From positions 1 through 64,000 of the forward strand of contig CALEFT010000009.1 in assembly GCA_937876985.1 (NCBI GenBank): DNA of 64,000 nucleotides. The letters run 5' to 3'. The DNA is from an uncultured Clostridia bacterium (lineage in GTDB: Bacteria; Bacillota; Clostridia; Saccharofermentanales; Saccharofermentanaceae). Shown in pieces: positions 18,335 through 26,343 of this stretch. The translations under genes and the position numbers were made by a program. Positions within the stretch are counted from its first letter, which is position 1; each line of letters opens with the position of its first letter. Under the pieces are notes generated by a model. It saw only the letters and a program-made list of their open reading frames with translations, did not search any database and was not told the origin of the DNA.

Positions 18335-18366
18335 AAAGCTGTCTCGAATATATCGAGGCAGCTTTT
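18335..18366. terminator. Bidirectional terminator
   Basis: AAAGCTGTCTCGA and TCGAGGCAGCTTT pair around a short loop (ATATA), with an A-run on the left and a T-run on the right, between the convergent gene ends at 18298 and 18368. It can serve both strands. Confidence 0.85.
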
Positions 18367-18367
18367 A

Positions 18368-19108
18368 CTATTTGTAGTTAAGTAAATCAAATAGAACCTT
18401 CTTCTCATGATTTGTTAATGGTCGGTAATGTCCAACAGGTAAATCTCCAAGTTCAATATTCATTATGCGAACTCTTCGTAGCTTTACTACCTTATATCCT
18501 AGATAGTCGCACATTCTACGAATCTGTCGATTAAGGCCTTGCTTTAGAATTATCTTGAAGGAGCGATTTCCTGTCCTCTTTACAGTACAAGGTAAGGTCA
18601 TTTGTCCAAGTATTGGTAGACCACCACTCATACGCTTCAAGAATTCATCGTCATAAGGCTTATCAACAGTAACGAGGTATTCTTTCTCGTGACCATTTTC
18701 TGCACGAAGAAGGCGATTAACAATATCTCCATCATCGGTTAGAAGGATTAGTCCAGATGAATTTTTGTCAAGACGGCCAATAGGGAAGACTCTAGTTGGA
18801 TAATTAAGGAAGTCTACAATATTGTCGACGTCTCTTTGGTCTGTTGTGCATGTGATGCCAAGAGGCTTGTTTAAGGCAAGATAGACGTGCGAATCCTTCA
18901 TTGTTAAAGGCTTGCCATCAATAGTAACATCTTGTCCTTCAATAACACGCGAACCCAAATCTGCAAGTTGTCCGTCGATATAGACCTTGCCTTCTTCGAT
19001 TATTTTATCTGCTTCTCGGCGTGAACAAAAACCAGACGCAGCAATATATTTGTTGATTCTTGTTCCGTTTAAAGTGCCATTATCAATTTGATTATTGTTA
19101 TTATCCAT
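18368..19108 (-). CDS. RsuA/RluB/RluF family pseudouridine synthase (RluF-like)
   Basis: This 246-residue rRNA pseudouridine synthase has an N-terminal S4 RNA-binding domain (RINKYIAASGFCSRREADKI, then GKVYIDGQLA). The catalytic Asp lies in GRLDKNSSGLILLTDDG (about 114-130). The later GLNRQIRRMCDYLGYKV segment is typical. The VDKPYDDEFLKRMSGGLPILG stretch points to the RluF branch, which modifies 23S rRNA (U2604 in E. coli numbering), rather than RluB; this is a judgement by eye. It lies 5 bp downstream of the histidine kinase gene in the same direction, so it is probably cotranscribed. Its ribosome binding site is weak. Confidence 0.85.
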   Translation of the reverse strand: MDNNNNQIDNGTLNGTRINKYIAASGFCSRREADKIIEEGKVYIDGQLADLGSRVIEGQDVTIDGKPLTMKDSHVYLALNKPLGITCTTDQRDVDNIVDFLNYPTRVFPIGRLDKNSSGLILLTDDGDIVNRLLRAENGHEKEYLVTVDKPYDDEFLKRMSGGLPILGQMTLPCTVKRTGNRSFKIILKQGLNRQIRRMCDYLGYKVVKLRRVRIMNIELGDLPVGHYRPLTNHEKKVLFDLLNYK

Positions 19109-19113
19109 TACTA

Positions 19114-20913
19114 TTAATACCAGTTGCTTGTAGCAACAACCTTCTTGAGTGTAAATGTGAATGTTGTGCCACGACCGTATTCACTTTCTACAGTAATTGT
19201 TTCTCCCATGTAAGTGAGAAGTTCCTTGGCAATAGATAGTCCAAGACCAGTGCCCTTCTTACCACGTGCACGATCTGCCTTGAAGAATCTATCAAAGATA
19301 TGGTTAATATCGTATTCGTGAATTCCTTGTCCAGTATCAATTACAGAGATGAATACCTTGTTCTCAGCATCGTTAAATTCAGTTGCAATTGTAATTGAAC
19401 CACCAGCAGGTGTGTATTTCTTAGCATTATCCATAAGAATAACGAGAATCTGCTCAACTCTATCTGGATTTCCAAGTACAGTAGGAAGCTCGCCAGAATT
19501 AAAAAGAACCTTGAAGTTCAAATCTGCATCTGCCATTACTGGCTTATATTTTGTCTCAATACCAAGCAAAAGCTGATTTAAGTCGAATGGGAATGTCTTA
19601 AATGCGAGAGTTCTTGACTGTAGCTTAGAAAGTTCAAGCATATCATCGATAAGACGCGACAGACGCATGGTCTCGTGAAGGATAATGTTGTAATAACGCA
19701 TACGGTCTTCTTCTTTCTTAACCATGCCATCAGCAAGTGGCTCAATAAGTCCGCGAAGCGTCTGAAGTGGAGTTCTAAGCTCGTGAGAAATATTTGCAAC
19801 GTAGTCCTTACGTGTTCTCTCAAGCTTCTGCTCCTCAGAAATGTCACGGAAGAATCCAGTAGCACCAATAATTGTCTCATTATCGATGTCGAACTTAGGC
19901 ACAATGGTATATGTATATGCATAGTTAGGACCGTCAATTGTGTTCTCTTGAACTTCCTTAGTTGTAGTGCAGACAGCATACATATCCCAAACTTCTTCGA
20001 AAGGAATCAGCTGCAGCTTCTCAGTAAAAAGGTTTCTCTTCTGAACTTTATCGAAAATCGTATCTATAGCTTTGTTAACGAAGATTGGCTTGAGTTCAGA
20101 ATCTACTACAACGATACCCTCAGATATGATATCGAAAATATCCTTCAATCTGTTACGCTCGATTGTTAAGTCGATGATGGATTTTTCTAGCTGGTTTGCA
20201 AGGTAATTAAACGATGTCGCAAGCTCTCCAACCTCGCCAGAATAGGATTCCTTCGCTCTAGTGGAGAGATTTCCTTGTGCAAATTTTCTTGCTACATTGT
20301 TAAGCTCGTAGATTGGTCTAACGATGCTTCTAATTAAGATGAATACAGGAATCATCATAACAAAAGCACTGAGTAATGTAGAAAGAAGGAGAATATTTGT
20401 GAAAGAAGACACCGTATCGTCAGTAGCGATAATAGAGCTAACTACGACTACATAATATATCTCATCTTCAGAAATTTCTACGATGTCACGAAGAACTAAT
20501 GTGTTAGATTCAGAGTCAACAAGTTTATCAATCCAATACTGTAAATCACCCTCAATAACTAATTCGTTCTGGATGATATTCATTACATCAGCAAGCATTC
20601 TCTCGTTAGAGGAAAGAGCTTTGCTCGATGCTATTATTTCTTGACTTTGAGCGTCTATCAAAATAACAGAATTGTTATTAACCAAAGATGAATTAAAAAG
20701 GTTATTTAAGAAATCCGTATCCTTCGCAAGTTCTGGAGATTCTGAAAGCATAGCTGTAATAGAACTGCCTGTATTAAAAGCATCATCTATTAATTCGTTA
20801 TGTGTTGCAGAACGACCAGCAAAAGCAAAGGCAATAGTAGTAAAGAACGCAGTAAAAGCTAATGCGCATAGTACAAGTATGATAGTATTACGCATTAATG
20901 TACTTCGTTGCAT
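19114..20913 (-). CDS. Sensor histidine kinase, PhoR/WalK type
   Basis: This 599-residue membrane kinase has TM1 at about 11-33, an extracytoplasmic sensor (about 34-180), TM2 at about 181-203, then HAMP (about 205-255) and PAS (about 265-380). HisKA follows, with the phospho-acceptor in VANISHELRTPLQTLRG (about 393-410). The HATPase has the N box (ILVILMDNAKKYTP), DTGQGI, RFFKADRARG and GTGLGLSIAKELL. The domain order TM-sensor-TM-HAMP-PAS-HisKA-HATPase is that of PhoR and WalK. It starts one base into the response-regulator stop (TAATG). The stimulus is unknown; the nearby ppx-ppk1 pair is consistent with phosphate but not proof. Confidence 0.92.
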   Translation of the reverse strand: MQRSTLMRNTIILVLCALAFTAFFTTIAFAFAGRSATHNELIDDAFNTGSSITAMLSESPELAKDTDFLNNLFNSSLVNNNSVILIDAQSQEIIASSKALSSNERMLADVMNIIQNELVIEGDLQYWIDKLVDSESNTLVLRDIVEISEDEIYYVVVVSSIIATDDTVSSFTNILLLSTLLSAFVMMIPVFILIRSIVRPIYELNNVARKFAQGNLSTRAKESYSGEVGELATSFNYLANQLEKSIIDLTIERNRLKDIFDIISEGIVVVDSELKPIFVNKAIDTIFDKVQKRNLFTEKLQLIPFEEVWDMYAVCTTTKEVQENTIDGPNYAYTYTIVPKFDIDNETIIGATGFFRDISEEQKLERTRKDYVANISHELRTPLQTLRGLIEPLADGMVKKEEDRMRYYNIILHETMRLSRLIDDMLELSKLQSRTLAFKTFPFDLNQLLLGIETKYKPVMADADLNFKVLFNSGELPTVLGNPDRVEQILVILMDNAKKYTPAGGSITIATEFNDAENKVFISVIDTGQGIHEYDINHIFDRFFKADRARGKKGTGLGLSIAKELLTYMGETITVESEYGRGTTFTFTLKKVVATSNWY

Positions 20914-21614
20914 TATTCATTAACCTCAAATTTATATCCAACACTATAAACAGTCGTGATTCCCCAAGGAGCACCATCAACATGAATCTTCTGTCGAATT
21001 CTCTTAATGTGAGTATCAACCGTTCTTGGGTCTCCAGAGTAGTCATAATCCCAAATTAAAGATAGGATCTGATCTCTACCTAATACTTGACCTGGATGAG
21101 AAGCTAAGAGATGTAAAATCTCTACTTCCTTAGGAGTGAAGATAATAGGCTTACCGTCAACACGAACACTATATTGCTCGAGGTTAATCTCGAGTGAACC
21201 ATAGCGAATAATCTTAGAATTAGTTTCCTTAGGCTGTGTTGTCTCGTTAACTCTTCGTAGAACAGCCTTGATACGAGCAAGAACCTCTCTAGGTGAGAAA
21301 GGCTTTACAATATAATCGTCTGCACCTAGTTCAAGTCCAAGTACGCGGTCAATCTCCTCGCCCTTAGCTGTAAGTAGAATGATAGGAGTGGACATAGTCT
21401 TACGAACCTCACGGCAAACATCTAGACCATCCATCTTAGGCATCATCCAATCAAGAAGAATTAGGTCAGGTTGCTCGTCATTAATCTTGGCAAGACCTTC
21501 TTCTCCATCATAAGCACTTGTGCAAATAAAGTTCTCTGCTTCTATATATAACTTCAATGATTCGTGTACAACTGGATCGTCATCACAAATCAAAATCTTA
21601 GGTGTCTGTTGCAT
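20913..21614 (-). CDS. OmpR/PhoB-family response regulator
   Basis: This 233-residue regulator has a receiver domain (ICDDDPVVHES acidic pocket, phospho-acceptor Asp in LILLDWMMPKMDG, Thr in ILLTAKGEE, Lys in DDYIVKPFSPRE). A C-terminal winged helix follows (FTPKEVEILHLLASHPGQVLGRD, then RTVDTHIKRIRQKI). TAGGAGGAAACT precedes the ATG. The upstream region holds a 10-bp direct repeat with 11-bp period (21679-21699), the classic spacing for dimers of this regulator class, suggesting autoregulation and possibly control of the divergent lipoprotein gene. Confidence 0.93.
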   Translation of the reverse strand: MQQTPKILICDDDPVVHESLKLYIEAENFICTSAYDGEEGLAKINDEQPDLILLDWMMPKMDGLDVCREVRKTMSTPIILLTAKGEEIDRVLGLELGADDYIVKPFSPREVLARIKAVLRRVNETTQPKETNSKIIRYGSLEINLEQYSVRVDGKPIIFTPKEVEILHLLASHPGQVLGRDQILSLIWDYDYSGDPRTVDTHIKRIRQKIHVDGAPWGITTVYSVGYKFEVNE

Positions 21615-21678
21615 AGTTTCCTCCTAGAAAAATTACTTCCATAGTAATTATATCGAAATTATGATTTTAAGCCATAGC

Positions 21679-21699
21679 AAAAAGTGAAGAAAAAGTGAA
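21679..21699. promoter_or_regulatory. Tandem 10-bp direct repeat with 11-bp period: probable OmpR-family regulator box
   Basis: AAAAAGTGAA occurs at 21679-21688 and again at 21690-21699 (TTCACTTTTT on the minus strand). Eleven-bp periodic repeats place two winged-helix protomers on the same DNA face and are the hallmark of PhoB/OmpR-type sites. It is 65 bp upstream of the regulator's own start codon and about 55 bp upstream of the -35 of the divergent gene. Confidence 0.55.
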
Positions 21700-21752
21700 A
21701 TTTTCTTATGCAATGACAATAAGAAGGCAGCATATACTTCTCGTTTTTTCAT

Positions 21753-21780
21753 TTGAGAAATAAGTATAAATGAGTATAAT
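21753..21780 (+). promoter_or_regulatory. SigA-type promoter of the first lipoprotein gene
   Basis: TTGAGA (21753-21758), a 16-bp spacer and TATAAT (21775-21780). Transcription would start near 21787, giving a leader of about 70 nt that contains the TGCTTTTCGAGAGGGG repeat. Confidence 0.65.
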
Positions 21781-21814
21781 GGACTAGTGCGCTTAGAATT
21801 GGAAAGTGAAATAT

Positions 21815-21830
21815 TGCTTTTCGAGAGGGG
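21815..21830 (+). repeat. Dispersed 16-bp repeat TGCTTTTCGAGAGGGG (copy 1)
   Basis: This copy is identical over 16 bp to copies at 31487-31502 (opposite strand) and 53822-53837. It lies in the 5' leader of the lipoprotein gene, 27 bp before the start codon. Confidence 0.8.
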
Positions 21831-21857
21831 CGCAGTATTTTTGGAAGGAGAAAAACT

Positions 21858-23231
21858 ATGAGGAGATTTAAGAAGTTTTTTGGTTTGCTACTTGCTGTAG
21901 CAATGATGACAGCTATGACTGCTTGCACACCTGATACAGGCAATGAGGATGTTACAAGCAGAGCTGATGAGTTTGTTAGTGCGCTTACTTCTGCTAGTGA
22001 GAAGAAGTTATCTAAGATTTGTTTTGAGTCAGAGGACTTTTTTGAGGAGTTCGAGCTTGATATTGAAGCAAATGCAGTAGTTGCAGCTATCGCATCGACT
22101 TTGGAAGGTACAGTTGATGAGGAGTCTGTAGACGCTTCTACTAAGGATCAAGAGGGTACAATCGATGTTGTATTTACACTTGTTGATTTTGAGCCAGTTA
22201 TCGAGAATGAGGACAACCTCGTAGATGAAGAAACTCTCGTTGCTGCTATCGAAGATTGCGAAGAGGTAACTGAATTTGAATACACACTAGAGTTCACATA
22301 CGATGAGGACGAGGATGACTGGTATGTAGAAAACTACGAGGATGTAATTACTGAGATTTTTGCTTTCGTAGAGGTTGAGCCAGAGTACCAAGTATTGATT
22401 GCTGAATATGTTGACACTACTATGTGGGTAGTGGGCTATAGCTTCATTGAGGGCAATTCATACTCCGATACAGATGCTATCGAGCTCGATATCCAGCCAA
22501 CTTCTGAAGGCATGTACATGGATTGGAACATCTACTATACAGTTACATTTAATAATGAAGTTATTTATGAGAGCGGATACATTGGTCTAACATCTTATGA
22601 AAATGGTGCTTGGGCAGAGGGCCGCTTCACTAGTGATGATCTAAGCTCTAGTGCTTCTGCTTCTGTTTACGATGCATTCGAGTCATCTTATCCATATTTG
22701 CCAGACGGTTCTTACACAATTACTTACTATGATGAGTTCGAGAATGTAATTGTTTCTGATACGTGTCAGGTTACAAATAGTGGTGCTTCTGCTGGTACAG
22801 ATCCAGTTGATCCAAGCGTTCCAACTGGCGGCGATATTCCTTCTTATATAACTGATTTACAGTTTATAGATGATACTGCACTTAATGGTTCTTTGGTAGC
22901 TGCTTCTTGGTGGCAGTATGCTGACGAGATGAATACTGCTGGTCAGTATCTTTCTGATGTAACAAATAGAATTGAGTATGGTCTTGAGACAGATGGTTCT
23001 TATACAGGTACTATCTACTATGAGGTTTACTATACAACAGGTGATGTTGGTTCTACAGAGACTGTAGTTGAAATGACAGCTTGTGATCCAGTCGAGTATA
23101 CCAACTGGTTTGGTTATGAGCCTTTCTACGAGTCAGACGCTGGACTAACACCAGGTTATTATATCCTTATCATTTCATCTGATATGTCTTCTGATAACGT
23201 ATTCCTTTGCGATTACGTAGAAGTAATTTAA
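21858..23231 (+). CDS. Acidic modular lipoprotein, paralogue 1
   Basis: This 457-residue lipoprotein has a lipobox MTAC (Cys 23). Residues 30-200 form an acidic alpha+beta domain that recurs in the downstream paralogues: a helix with RADEFVSALTSAS, then DEESVDASTKDQEGTIDVVFTLVD and DEDDWYVENYEDVITEIF. It resembles the NTF2-like folds (DUF4878/DUF5105 type) of clostridial lipoproteins. Two beta-sandwich-like modules follow (about 205-315 and 330-457), each ending like PDGSYTITYYDEFENVIVSD or TPGYYILIISSD. A short Pro/Asp-rich linker separates them. Lysine is nearly absent from the mature part and Asp/Glu/Tyr/Ser dominate. GGAGGAGAAAAACT-like ribosome binding site precedes ATG 21858. Role unknown; surface adhesion or ligand binding are only guesses. 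Confidence 0.8.
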   Translation: MRRFKKFFGLLLAVAMMTAMTACTPDTGNEDVTSRADEFVSALTSASEKKLSKICFESEDFFEEFELDIEANAVVAAIASTLEGTVDEESVDASTKDQEGTIDVVFTLVDFEPVIENEDNLVDEETLVAAIEDCEEVTEFEYTLEFTYDEDEDDWYVENYEDVITEIFAFVEVEPEYQVLIAEYVDTTMWVVGYSFIEGNSYSDTDAIELDIQPTSEGMYMDWNIYYTVTFNNEVIYESGYIGLTSYENGAWAEGRFTSDDLSSSASASVYDAFESSYPYLPDGSYTITYYDEFENVIVSDTCQVTNSGASAGTDPVDPSVPTGGDIPSYITDLQFIDDTALNGSLVAASWWQYADEMNTAGQYLSDVTNRIEYGLETDGSYTGTIYYEVYYTTGDVGSTETVVEMTACDPVEYTNWFGYEPFYESDAGLTPGYYILIISSDMSSDNVFLCDYVEVI

Positions 23232-23295
23232 CCCCACGCCTTTTGCGAAAAGCATCATTTCTTAAATCAATATTATATTCATACTGTTATAGTTC

Positions 23296-23312
23296 TATGA
23301 TGCAGTTTTGAT
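23296..23312 (+). promoter_or_regulatory. 17-bp shared upstream element (copy 1)
   Basis: TATGATGCAGTTTTGAT is found here, 60 bp before the start at 23373, and again identically at 27771-27787, 41 bp before the start at 27829. Both precede lipoprotein genes, so it may be a common promoter or operator element. Confidence 0.5.
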
Positions 23313-23372
23313 TGAATTGTATAAGGATTTCTAGTAAAATTGCTTTAGTTTCTTACTAAGGAGGTAAAACAA

Positions 23373-24221
23373 ATGAAGGTTATGAAGAAGATGGTTGCAC
23401 TTCTTGTTGTCGCTTCTATGATGATGGCTATGACAGCATGTAACGGTGCAAAGAAGGCTGTTCAGGAAGCTACAGACGCATTCATGACGGCAGTTATCGA
23501 GCTTGACTTTGACGAGATGGCTGATCTTGTTATTAACGAAGATGAGCAGCAGGATTTCATGGAACAGTTCTATACTTATGAGGACAATGAGTATATGGAA
23601 ATGCTTTTCGAGGCAGCAGAGTTCAAGGTTTCTGAGATTGAGGTTGATTCTAAGGGCGGTGAGGCTGAAGTTTCTTATATAATTACTCTTCCTGATGCAG
23701 AAGCAATCGCTGATGAGGAGCCAGAAGATGAGGATGAGTTTGCTGACGTTCTTGCAGAAGTTGAGACAACAGAGATTGAAGTTCAGCTTGAGCTTGAAGA
23801 AGATGACGAAGAGTGGTTCGTTGTAAATCCAGAAGATTTGTACGAAGACCTATTTGCTGAGGTTGGACAGTATTGCAGAAACTTTGGCGAGAGCGAATAT
23901 ATTCAGTACTTAGATTACTATTTCTGGTGGTCAAATGGTTCAGGTGTTCTAGAACTTGATATGATTACACTACCTGAGTATGAGAATATTGATTATACAT
24001 ATTATTTCGAAGTTTATGTTGGAAATCAGATGGTTTATACTTCTGAATTGAGAGACGATAGTGGACATTACCTTGAGAATTATTTCTACCCATCCGATAT
24101 CGGTCTTCCTAGCTTTGACTTGGATAATACAGTATACACAATGGTTGTATATGATGAAGGTGGAGCTGAAATCTGTCGATTGGATTCAGATGTAACAGAT
24201 TATCAGTATTTCGGAAACTAA
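23373..24221 (+). CDS. Acidic modular lipoprotein, paralogue 2
   Basis: This 282-residue lipoprotein has signal MKVMKKMVALLVVASMMMAM and lipobox MTAC. An N-terminal NTF2-like region (about 25-170) is followed directly by one C-terminal beta module (about 172-282) that starts SEYIQYLDYYFWW and ends EICRLDSDVTDYQYFGN. That module is nearly identical to the end of paralogue 3 and recognisable in paralogue 4. It is the shortest of the modular set, i.e. N domain plus C module without intermediate modules. AAGGAGGTAAAACAA precedes ATG 23373. A strong terminator follows. Function unknown. Confidence 0.8.
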   Translation: MKVMKKMVALLVVASMMMAMTACNGAKKAVQEATDAFMTAVIELDFDEMADLVINEDEQQDFMEQFYTYEDNEYMEMLFEAAEFKVSEIEVDSKGGEAEVSYIITLPDAEAIADEEPEDEDEFADVLAEVETTEIEVQLELEEDDEEWFVVNPEDLYEDLFAEVGQYCRNFGESEYIQYLDYYFWWSNGSGVLELDMITLPEYENIDYTYYFEVYVGNQMVYTSELRDDSGHYLENYFYPSDIGLPSFDLDNTVYTMVVYDEGGAEICRLDSDVTDYQYFGN

Positions 24222-24246
24222 TTAATAGCAATCTTTGATATTAATA

Positions 24247-24276
24247 GACGCCCTATAGTTTACTATGGGGCGTTTT
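24247..24276 (+). terminator. Terminator after lipoprotein paralogue 2
   Basis: ACGCCCTATAG and CTATGGGGCGT pair, followed by TTTTC. The same hairpin, with small changes, follows paralogue 3 (26162-26197), showing that the 3' flank was duplicated with the gene end. Confidence 0.85.
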
Positions 24277-24441
24277 CATGTTGAATGAATTGTTATGCGC
24301 ACTTGTGCTCATACCTGTAAGGATATTGCTACTTTATTTCCCTCATGTAAACCAAGATGAATAAATAGTTATTGAGAATTCTTGCTTTAATTAAATATTC
24401 TCTGTATTATAGTAGTAGTGTGGAAAAGGAGGTATTAACAC

Positions 24442-26136
24442 ATGAAGAAGGTAAAAAAACTAATTGCATTAGCTGTTTCATTTGCAATGATGCTTTCCAT
24501 TGTTGCCTGTGAGTCAGATAATTCTGTAGAGGAAGTAGGTTCGGTTGCAGAAGATTATGTAGACGCACTTGTAGAAATTAATTCAGGGGATATTGAGGAT
24601 TTATCCTATGAGATTGATGATGAGTCTATCGAGTTTTTGGAGAGTATATCTGAATATGCAGACAATAATCCTATAACAGAGGCAGCTCTTGCTACTCTCT
24701 CTGCTGAGATTGACGAGGAGTCTATTGAAGCTACTAAGAAGGATGCAGAAGGATGTGTAGATGTAGAGTTTAGCTATGTTGATCTTAATGCGTTAGCTGA
24801 AGATGAAGAAGCAATTGTTGATGAGGATACTTTTGTTGATGCAATTGCTGATGCAGAAGTAAAGGCAGTGACTATCACAATTGAATTCGAGTTAGATGAT
24901 GAAGATTGGTTAGTATCTAACACGGATGAGATTATTGAAGAATTATATTCTGAGATTCTTGAGTTCGAGATTGAATTTGCAGTTCCTCTAACTGATTATG
25001 TTGAAGGTTTGTATTGGTATGATCTTTATTCTGGTTATTACTTTGACGGTTCTGCAACAGTAGAAAATCTATTTGCAATTGAAGCTGATCTCGTTCTTGA
25101 TCATGAAGCATTGCTTGAGCAAGATGATGATGTTATTGAATCTGTACTAGATAACACTATTGAATATGAAGTGTATTCTAATGGTTCTTTGATTGATTCT
25201 GGTTCCGCTTCAATTTCTATGTATTCAAGCTTGTATTGCTTCGAGATTATATATGAGGCTACTTCAGGATATGTTCCAGAGGGAACATATACTGTTACAG
25301 TTTTTGATGAAGATGGCAATGCTATTGCAACATCACCTGAGTTATATGTTGAAGAAGTAGAACCTGTAATTGAAACTACTGCTTCATATCTTGCTTGGTT
25401 TGATACAGTTAATGGCTTCTTTGAGGATTACGCGTTTGATAGTGGTATCTATCCATATCTAGAAGCTGATATTGTTGTAGGTAGTGATATTCCTTGTGAT
25501 GAGTTTACATATATTGCTTTCTATAATGGTGAAGCTGTATACACTAGTGGAGTAGTTACACCGGTTTCTTACACAGATGTTACATGTGTAGAGATGACTA
25601 TTTATCCAGAAGACTGTGGTGCTTCAGATGTTATGCCAGATGGTTATTATTATGTTGAAATATACGATAATGCTGGAAATCTATATGGTGTAAGCCCAGT
25701 TGCTACAGTTGGAGATGTTGAAGCTCCTGAAGTAGAGAATGCAGGTGTAATCATTGGTCAAGAAGTTGTTAGTACAGGTTCTGGTGATGGAGCGGCAACT
25801 GGTGATAGCGAGTACATTCAGTACTTAGATTACTATTACTGGTGGGCAAATAGTTCAGGTGTTCTTGAACTAGATATGATTACACTATCTGAATATGAGG
25901 ATATTAATTTTACTTATTATTACGAGGTGTACGAGAACGAACAGTTAATTTACACATCAGATTTAAGAGATGATTCTGGCCACTGGCTTGAGAATTATTT
26001 CTACCCATCTGATATTGGCCTTTCTAGCTTTGATTTGAACAACACAGTATACACAATGGTTGTTTATGATGAAGGTGGAGCAGAAATCTGTCGATTGGAT
26101 TCAAATAACTTAGATGATCAGTATTTCGGAAACTGA
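24442..26136 (+). CDS. Acidic modular lipoprotein, paralogue 3
   Basis: This 564-residue lipoprotein has lipobox IVAC (Cys 23). The order is an N-terminal NTF2-like domain (about 30-185), beta module A (about 190-310, ending with PEGTYTVTVFDEDGNAIATSP), beta module B (about 315-425, starting YLAWFDTVNGFFEDY and related to ATWFDTTNGYF of paralogue 4), an Ala/Gly/Ser linker, and module C (about 450-564) shared with paralogue 2. It thus combines pieces of its neighbours. AAAAGGAGGTATTAACAC precedes ATG 24442. It has its own terminator. The function is unknown; repeated Ig-like or beta-sandwich modules on a membrane anchor are typical of surface proteins. Confidence 0.8.
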   Translation: MKKVKKLIALAVSFAMMLSIVACESDNSVEEVGSVAEDYVDALVEINSGDIEDLSYEIDDESIEFLESISEYADNNPITEAALATLSAEIDEESIEATKKDAEGCVDVEFSYVDLNALAEDEEAIVDEDTFVDAIADAEVKAVTITIEFELDDEDWLVSNTDEIIEELYSEILEFEIEFAVPLTDYVEGLYWYDLYSGYYFDGSATVENLFAIEADLVLDHEALLEQDDDVIESVLDNTIEYEVYSNGSLIDSGSASISMYSSLYCFEIIYEATSGYVPEGTYTVTVFDEDGNAIATSPELYVEEVEPVIETTASYLAWFDTVNGFFEDYAFDSGIYPYLEADIVVGSDIPCDEFTYIAFYNGEAVYTSGVVTPVSYTDVTCVEMTIYPEDCGASDVMPDGYYYVEIYDNAGNLYGVSPVATVGDVEAPEVENAGVIIGQEVVSTGSGDGAATGDSEYIQYLDYYYWWANSSGVLELDMITLSEYEDINFTYYYEVYENEQLIYTSDLRDDSGHWLENYFYPSDIGLSSFDLNNTVYTMVVYDEGGAEICRLDSNNLDDQYFGN

Positions 26137-26161
26137 TTATTAACAGTATTTGAAGTTAATA

Positions 26162-26197
26162 GACGCCCTATAGTTCTCTATAGGGCGTTTTTTTGCT
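26162..26197 (+). terminator. Terminator after lipoprotein paralogue 3
   Basis: GACGCCCTATAG and CTATAGGGCGT form a near-perfect stem followed by seven Ts. It is homologous to the hairpin at 24247-24276. Confidence 0.88.
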
Positions 26198-26304
26198 AAG
26201 TATTAGTAAGTGTTCGCGAGTTCAATATAGCAAAATATGTATAAAAATATCAAATTCATTGTTTATTTATTATGCAGAATGTTTAATTATTTTTTACTCA
26301 CATG

Positions 26305-26313
26305 TGATATAAT
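26305..26313 (+). promoter_or_regulatory. Extended -10 promoter of lipoprotein paralogue 4
   Basis: TGATATAAT at 26305-26313 matches the extended -10 consensus, 30 bp upstream of the ATG at 26344. Confidence 0.5.
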
Positions 26314-26343
26314 CGTTTATATTTCTTGATAGGAGGAAAAGAT

